A stretch of DNA of 7,871 bases from Blautia sp. AF19-10LB. GTDB taxonomy: Bacteria > Bacillota > Clostridia > Lachnospirales > Lachnospiraceae. Each line of letters starts with the position of its first letter. The first letter of the stretch is position 1. Both the position numbers and the translations under genes were made by a program. The notes beneath the pieces were generated by a model. It was not told the origin of the DNA. It ran no database searches and was given only the letters and a program-made list of their open reading frames with translations. Below, piece by piece: positions 5,733 to 7,871 of this stretch. Where the stretch lies: contig NZ_QTWS01000057.1 of assembly GCF_003461245.1 (NCBI RefSeq), positions 1 to 7,871 of the forward strand. The letters are read 5' to 3'.

Positions 5733-6841
5733 GATTCCTCCTGTTTTTTATCACACACCTGACATTTTATCCGGATATCCTCACCGATCTGGCAGATATC
5801 TGTATATTTCAGTTCCACTGCTTCAGACGGCAGTTCAACTCCAATGCCCTCTACCGGTGTCTTCCCAGCCACACCGCCAAACAGCTTTGGTGCCACAAAA
5901 GCCTGTACTTCCTTTACAATTCCAGCTCGCAGTGCACTGTCATTTAACGTACCTCCTCCCTCCAGGAGGATGCTGTCAATGCCTCTGTTTCCAAGATCTG
6001 CCATCAGCTTCTTAAGGTCTATCTGATTCTTTTCATCGGGACAGTAAATGGTTTCAACTCCCATGGTATGTAATATTTTTATTTTCTCTTCTGCATTTTT
6101 CTGTTCTGCATAAGCCACGATCGTCCGGTACTTTTCCGCACTTTTTACAATCTGACTGCCCGGCGGGATCCTGAGCTTACTGTCACACACAATCCTGACA
6201 GGACTTTTCCAGCCTTCTACCCGGACGTTTAACATCGGATCATCTGCAAGCACAGTTCCAATACCAGCCATGATTCCCATGTACTGATGCCGCATATGCT
6301 GTACTTCTTTTCGTGCAGATTCTCCGGTGATCCATTTTGATGCTCCTGTTTTCGTTGCGATCTTCCCATCCAGTGTCATGGCATACTTCATTACCACATA
6401 AGGAGTCTTCGTAGTAATATAATGGAAAAACACCGGGTTCAGCTGATCACATTCTTCTCTCATAAAATCTTCAACTACTGTTACACCGGCTTCCCTTAAC
6501 ATCTGTACACCTTTTCCTGCCACTTTCGGATTCGGATCTCTGGAACCGATCACCACTTTTCTGATCTTCTGTTCAATGATCGCTTCCGTACATGGAGGTG
6601 TTTTACCATGATGACAGCAAGGCTCCAACGTGACATAAATCACCGCACCTTCTGCTGATTCTGTAAGAGAAGCAATTGCATTACGTTCCGCGTGAAGTTC
6701 TCCATACTTTTTATGATAGCCTTCCCCGATGATCTTTCCGTCTTTTACGATCACTGCCCCTACCATAGGATTGGGATTCGTCCAGCCTTCTCCTTTTTTG
6801 GCCAGTTGAATAGCCCGAAGCATATATTCCTGATCCGTCAT
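5714..6841 (-). CDS. ribD: Bifunctional diaminohydroxyphosphoribosylaminopyrimidine deaminase / 5-amino-6-(5-phosphoribosylamino)uracil reductase
   Basis: RibD performs steps two and three: deamination of the pyrimidine and NADPH-dependent reduction of the ribosyl chain. The start is ATG at 6841 (375 aa), six bases after AAGGA (6848-6852); the frame stays open upstream to an ATG at 6907, but that has no ribosome-binding site. With this numbering the deaminase (1-145) carries NPNPMVGAV, HAERNAI (zinc H50, catalytic E52) and PCCHHGKTPPC (zinc C75 and C84). The reductase (146-360) carries MKYAMTLDGKIA, WITGE, GIGTVLADDPMLNVR and LLEGGGTLN. The C-terminal ~18 residues (CDKKQEES and on) are extra and overlap the ribE start. 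As first gene behind the FMN riboswitch it is the point where the operon is switched on or off. Confidence 0.97.
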   Translation of the reverse strand: MTDQEYMLRAIQLAKKGEGWTNPNPMVGAVIVKDGKIIGEGYHKKYGELHAERNAIASLTESAEGAVIYVTLEPCCHHGKTPPCTEAIIEQKIRKVVIGSRDPNPKVAGKGVQMLREAGVTVVEDFMREECDQLNPVFFHYITTKTPYVVMKYAMTLDGKIATKTGASKWITGESARKEVQHMRHQYMGIMAGIGTVLADDPMLNVRVEGWKSPVRIVCDSKLRIPPGSQIVKSAEKYRTIVAYAEQKNAEEKIKILHTMGVETIYCPDEKNQIDLKKLMADLGNRGIDSILLEGGGTLNDSALRAGIVKEVQAFVAPKLFGGVAGKTPVEGIGVELPSEAVELKYTDICQIGEDIRIKCQVCDKKQEESCLQES

Positions 6842-6911
6842 TTCTATTCCTTCTTTCTTATTCCTGTTCTTTGCCTGGGCTACGCCGAGGCTTTTAAACA
6901 TGTGCAATCGG

Positions 6912-6929
6912 ATTCACAGACAAGTGAAT
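6912..6929. repeat. Small hairpin in the ribD leader
   Basis: ATTCAC (6912-6917) pairs with GTGAAT (6924-6929) across a six-base loop, about 70 bases before the ribD start. No T-run follows. It may be incidental; noted because it lies in the 5' leader. Confidence 0.35.
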
Positions 6930-6963
6930 GGTATAGTTATTTCGAAAACGATGTACCAGATAC

Positions 6964-6991
6964 AAAAAAAGCCTGCTGAAATATCTGCAGG
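6964..6991 (-). terminator. Second terminator-like hairpin in the rib leader
   Basis: On the minus strand CCTGC (6991-6987) pairs with GCAGG (6976-6972), with two more inner pairs past one mismatch, and is followed after one C by seven T residues (6970-6964). It is shorter than the hairpin at 7045-7079 but has the better T-run. It sits downstream of the riboswitch terminator and 123 bases before ribD. Whether it works as a backup terminator, a second switch element or an inactive relic is not visible. Confidence 0.5.
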
Positions 6992-7044
6992 GTGGAATTG
7001 ATCTGTTACATATGATTGATAAATGAATGTCTGATTTTCCTATA

Positions 7045-7079
7045 TAAAAAGCTCTGAAATGGATCACCATCTCAGAGCT
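7045..7079 (-). terminator. Riboswitch expression-platform terminator
   Basis: On the minus strand AGCTCTGA (7079-7072) pairs with TCAGAGCT (7057-7050), and after one mismatch ATGG pairs with CCAT around the loop TGAT; five T residues follow (7049-7045), then ATATA. The hairpin begins about 40 bases after the FMN aptamer, the usual place for the terminator that forms when FMN is bound. I could not find a convincing antiterminator partner by eye. Confidence 0.8.
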
Positions 7080-7120
7080 CTGATACTACATTCATTCATA
7101 CAAAAAATCAACTGTACTAT

Positions 7121-7231
7121 CATCTTCTTCCATCCAGACTGTACTGTCGGCCCCGGAATCTCACCGGATCATGCCTCTCGGCTCGCGGGCTTTACCGCCG
7201 GTAGGGAATCTCACCCTGCCCTGAAGATATC
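7121..7231 (-). promoter_or_regulatory. FMN riboswitch aptamer (RFN element)
   Basis: The minus strand reads through the full conserved order: ATCTTCAGGGCAGGGTGAGA, then TTCCCTACCGGCGGTAAAGC, CCGCGAGCC, a short variable arm, GATCCGGTGAGATTCCGG, and GGCCGACAGTACAGTCTGGA ending in GAAGAAGAT, which pairs with the starting ATCTTC to close helix P1. These are the invariant blocks of the RFN element, which binds FMN and, when occupied, turns off riboflavin synthesis or transport genes. It directly precedes the ribD leader, so the full operon is under FMN feedback, most likely by transcription termination. Confidence 0.98.
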
Positions 7232-7240
7232 TTTTTGTTT

Positions 7241-7269
7241 ATTTTAATACTTTATCTGTTATTTGTAAA
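7241..7269 (-). promoter_or_regulatory. Promoter of the rib operon
   Basis: The minus strand has TTTACA (7269-7264), a 17-base spacer and TAAAAT (7246-7241), one mismatch from the sigma-A consensus in each box. Transcription would begin near 7234, only a few bases before the riboswitch P1 helix, exactly where expected. The promoter lies after the stop codon of the small frameshifted gene at 7288. Confidence 0.75.
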
Positions 7270-7287
7270 GCAGAATTTTTATTTTAC

Positions 7288-7430
7288 TTAGTTTACTGGT
7301 TTGGAAATGAAAGTTCCCGGATGAGCAATTTTCATATAATTTCTCAGTTCCAATGCCAATACTCTTAACCGTTCAATCGCTATCTCAACGATTTTTCATC
7401 TGGATCCATCTGATCCACTTTTTCTGCCAT
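7288..7430 (-). pseudogene. Small gene of unknown function with a one-base frameshift
   Basis: ATG at 7430 is preceded at six bases by a perfect AGGAGG (7437-7442), a strong initiation site. The frame reads MAEKVDQMDPDEK and then stops early at TAG (7382-7380; 16 aa). If one base is added to the A-tract at 7392-7396 (five A on the minus strand), the reading continues through IVEIAIERLRVLALELRNYM and KIAHPGTFISKPVN to TAA at 7290-7288, giving a 47-residue, largely helical, charged product. The coherent continuation and the good start suggest a real small gene with a deletion in a homopolymer, a sequencing error, or slippage expression. I do not recognise the product. It lies between a terminator (7455-7497) and the rib promoter. 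Confidence 0.45.
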
Positions 7431-7454
7431 AGGCATCCTCCTTCTTCCTGAAAT

Positions 7455-7497
7455 AAAAAAATCCGCCCAGATTAGAACCTAATCTAATCTGAACGGA
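7455..7497 (-). terminator. Strong rho-independent terminator or attenuator ahead of the small gene
   Basis: On the minus strand TCCG pairs with CGGA at the base (7497-7494 with 7465-7462) and CAGATTAGA pairs with TCTAATCTG (7491-7483 with 7476-7468) past a 2x2 internal loop; seven T residues follow (7461-7455). The last T is only 13 bases from the AGGAGG of the small gene, so it either ends a short upstream transcript or attenuates that gene. A TATAAT-like -10 at 7598-7593 (minus) could start such a ~130-base RNA, but its -35 is weak. A further hairpin GCTTG/CAAGC (7510-7527) precedes the terminator. Confidence 0.75.
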
Positions 7498-7609
7498 ATA
7501 CTCATTCAGGCTTGATATTTTCCAAGCAGAAATAGTTTTAATCATTACCCTTTTGTTAGCTACAAGAATTTACAACCTTTTACACCAGTTGCATTATAGC
7601 TTTTCATTC

Positions 7610-7653
7610 CTGTTAGCAGAAATGCTCATTTTTTGATTTGCTGTTAGCAGAAA
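7610..7653. repeat. Short direct repeats CTGTTAGCAGAAA
   Basis: CTGTTAGCAGAAA occurs at 7610-7622 and 7641-7653, 31 bases apart (about three helical turns), and a shorter TGTTAGC at 7554-7560. The repeats are in otherwise gene-free AT-rich DNA next to a tRNA remnant. They could be integrase arm sites or a regulator's sites; nothing in the sequence decides. Confidence 0.45.
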
Positions 7654-7659
7654 AACAAT

Positions 7660-7693
7660 AAAAAAAACGGCAATGATTTTTCTCTCATTACCG
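7660..7693 (-). terminator. Terminator after the tRNA remnant
   Basis: On the minus strand CGGTAATGA (7693-7685) pairs with TCATTGCCG (7676-7668), nine pairs with one G-U, loop of eight, followed by eight T residues (7667-7660). It begins 13 bases after the tRNA 3' end and is what one expects downstream of a transcribed tRNA gene. Confidence 0.8.
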
Positions 7694-7705
7694 CTTAAAA
7701 TAGAA

Positions 7706-7746
7706 CGTTCCCTATAGGAATCGAACCTACAATAGAGTCTTAGGAG
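7706..7746 (-). pseudogene. 3' half of a tRNA gene, probably Arg (CCU); likely integration-site remnant
   Basis: The minus strand carries the anticodon loop CTCCTAA (7746-7740, anticodon CCU), the 3' anticodon stem GACTC, a short variable loop, a complete T arm GTAGG-TTCGATT-CCTAT (7730-7714) and a 3' acceptor strand AGGGAAC plus discriminator G (to 7706). Upstream of the anticodon loop the match fails: GAGCT does not pair fully with GACTC, no GG is present in a D loop, and the expected GTTCCCT is missing. A weak 5' half can be drawn to 7782 (GTTTACC, ACCT/AGGT stem), but with several mismatches, and it overlaps the transposase frame. Tyrosine integrases commonly recombine in the anticodon loop and leave such 3' halves, so this is read as an attachment-site scar. 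Arg identity rests on the loop alone. Confidence 0.6.
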
Positions 7747-7770
7747 AGCTCCAACCTATTGTCAAGCTGA

Positions 7771-7871
7771 GGTAAGGTAAACCTCAACGGCATAGAAAAT
7801 GCGGTAGTTCTTTTAAGTTATCCTGAAAAAGCATTTGGTAATCCCAAAGCACTGCGTGCATTCATCAGTAC
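7771..7871 (+). pseudogene. Fragment of a DDE transposase (IS4/IS701-like), 5'-truncated, runs off right edge
   Basis: The plus strand after a TGA at 7768-7770 encodes GKVNLNGIENAVVLLSYPEK followed by AFGNPKALRAFIS at the window end. Strings of the type VVLLSYP..AF..PKALRAFIST occur in DDE transposases shortly before the IL..Y..RW.IE segment with the third catalytic residue; that segment would lie just outside. There is no start codon or ribosome-binding site, and the N-terminal two thirds expected before this point are absent, replaced by the tRNA half. I infer a truncated transposase inside or at the edge of an integrated element. The assignment is from memory of the motif and could be another family. 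Confidence 0.5.

Noticed and set aside
6842..6907. Upstream start of ribD at 6907
   Set aside because: No ribosome-binding site there, the extra residues are not family-like, and AAGGA is well placed for the ATG at 6841.
7554..7653. CRISPR-like array
   Set aside because: Only two full short repeats of 13 bases with an 18-base gap, no regular spacers and no cas genes.
7706..7782. Complete functional tRNA
   Set aside because: The 5' acceptor has mismatches, the D loop lacks GG, the anticodon stem is broken, and the region overlaps a transposase frame.

Overview
The window looks like a piece of a gut-type Firmicutes chromosome (class Clostridia, probably Lachnospiraceae). This rests on strong AGGAGG ribosome-binding sites, AT-rich intergenic DNA, the ribD-ribE-ribBA-ribH order behind an FMN riboswitch, and the kinds of mobile-element remnants present. 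Family placement is inference; no species is claimed.

The core (about 7270 down to 2674, minus strand) is a riboflavin biosynthesis operon. A well-spaced promoter (7241-7269) is followed by an FMN riboswitch aptamer (7121-7231), then two terminator-like hairpins in series (7045-7079 and 6964-6991). After these come ribD (deaminase/reductase), ribE (riboflavin synthase), ribBA (DHBP synthase/GTP cyclohydrolase II), ribH (lumazine synthase) and a HAD-superfamily hydrolase 15 bases after ribH. Together the rib genes convert GTP and ribulose 5-phosphate to riboflavin. The HAD enzyme is a good candidate for the dephosphorylation step that RibD, RibE, RibBA and RibH do not perform.

The left part (1-2559) is accessory DNA. 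A partial IS66-family element with its transposase and a 339-base leader runs off the left edge (1-876). Its probable end lies only 15 bases from the stop codon of a self-inhibited Fic AMP-transferase-type gene (892-1938). That gene is preceded by three copies of ATCTCCATCA-type boxes spaced exactly 21 bases apart. Next come two decay scars: the last ~64 codons of a tyrosine integrase (minus, 2121-2315) and a fragment of a likely membrane protein (plus, 2374-2559).

The right part (7288-7871) holds a small gene of about 47 codons with a one-base frameshift in an A-tract, placed just behind a strong terminator. Beyond it are AT-rich DNA with short direct repeats, a terminator, the 3' half of a tRNA (probably Arg-CCU, a typical integrase target) and a 5'-truncated DDE transposase fragment leaving the right edge. 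The riboflavin operon is thus an intact core unit between two zones of mobile-element wreckage. I do not see a clearly new multi-gene system. The most unusual signals are the phased boxes before fic, the two-terminator rib leader, the frameshifted small gene and the tRNA-half junction.
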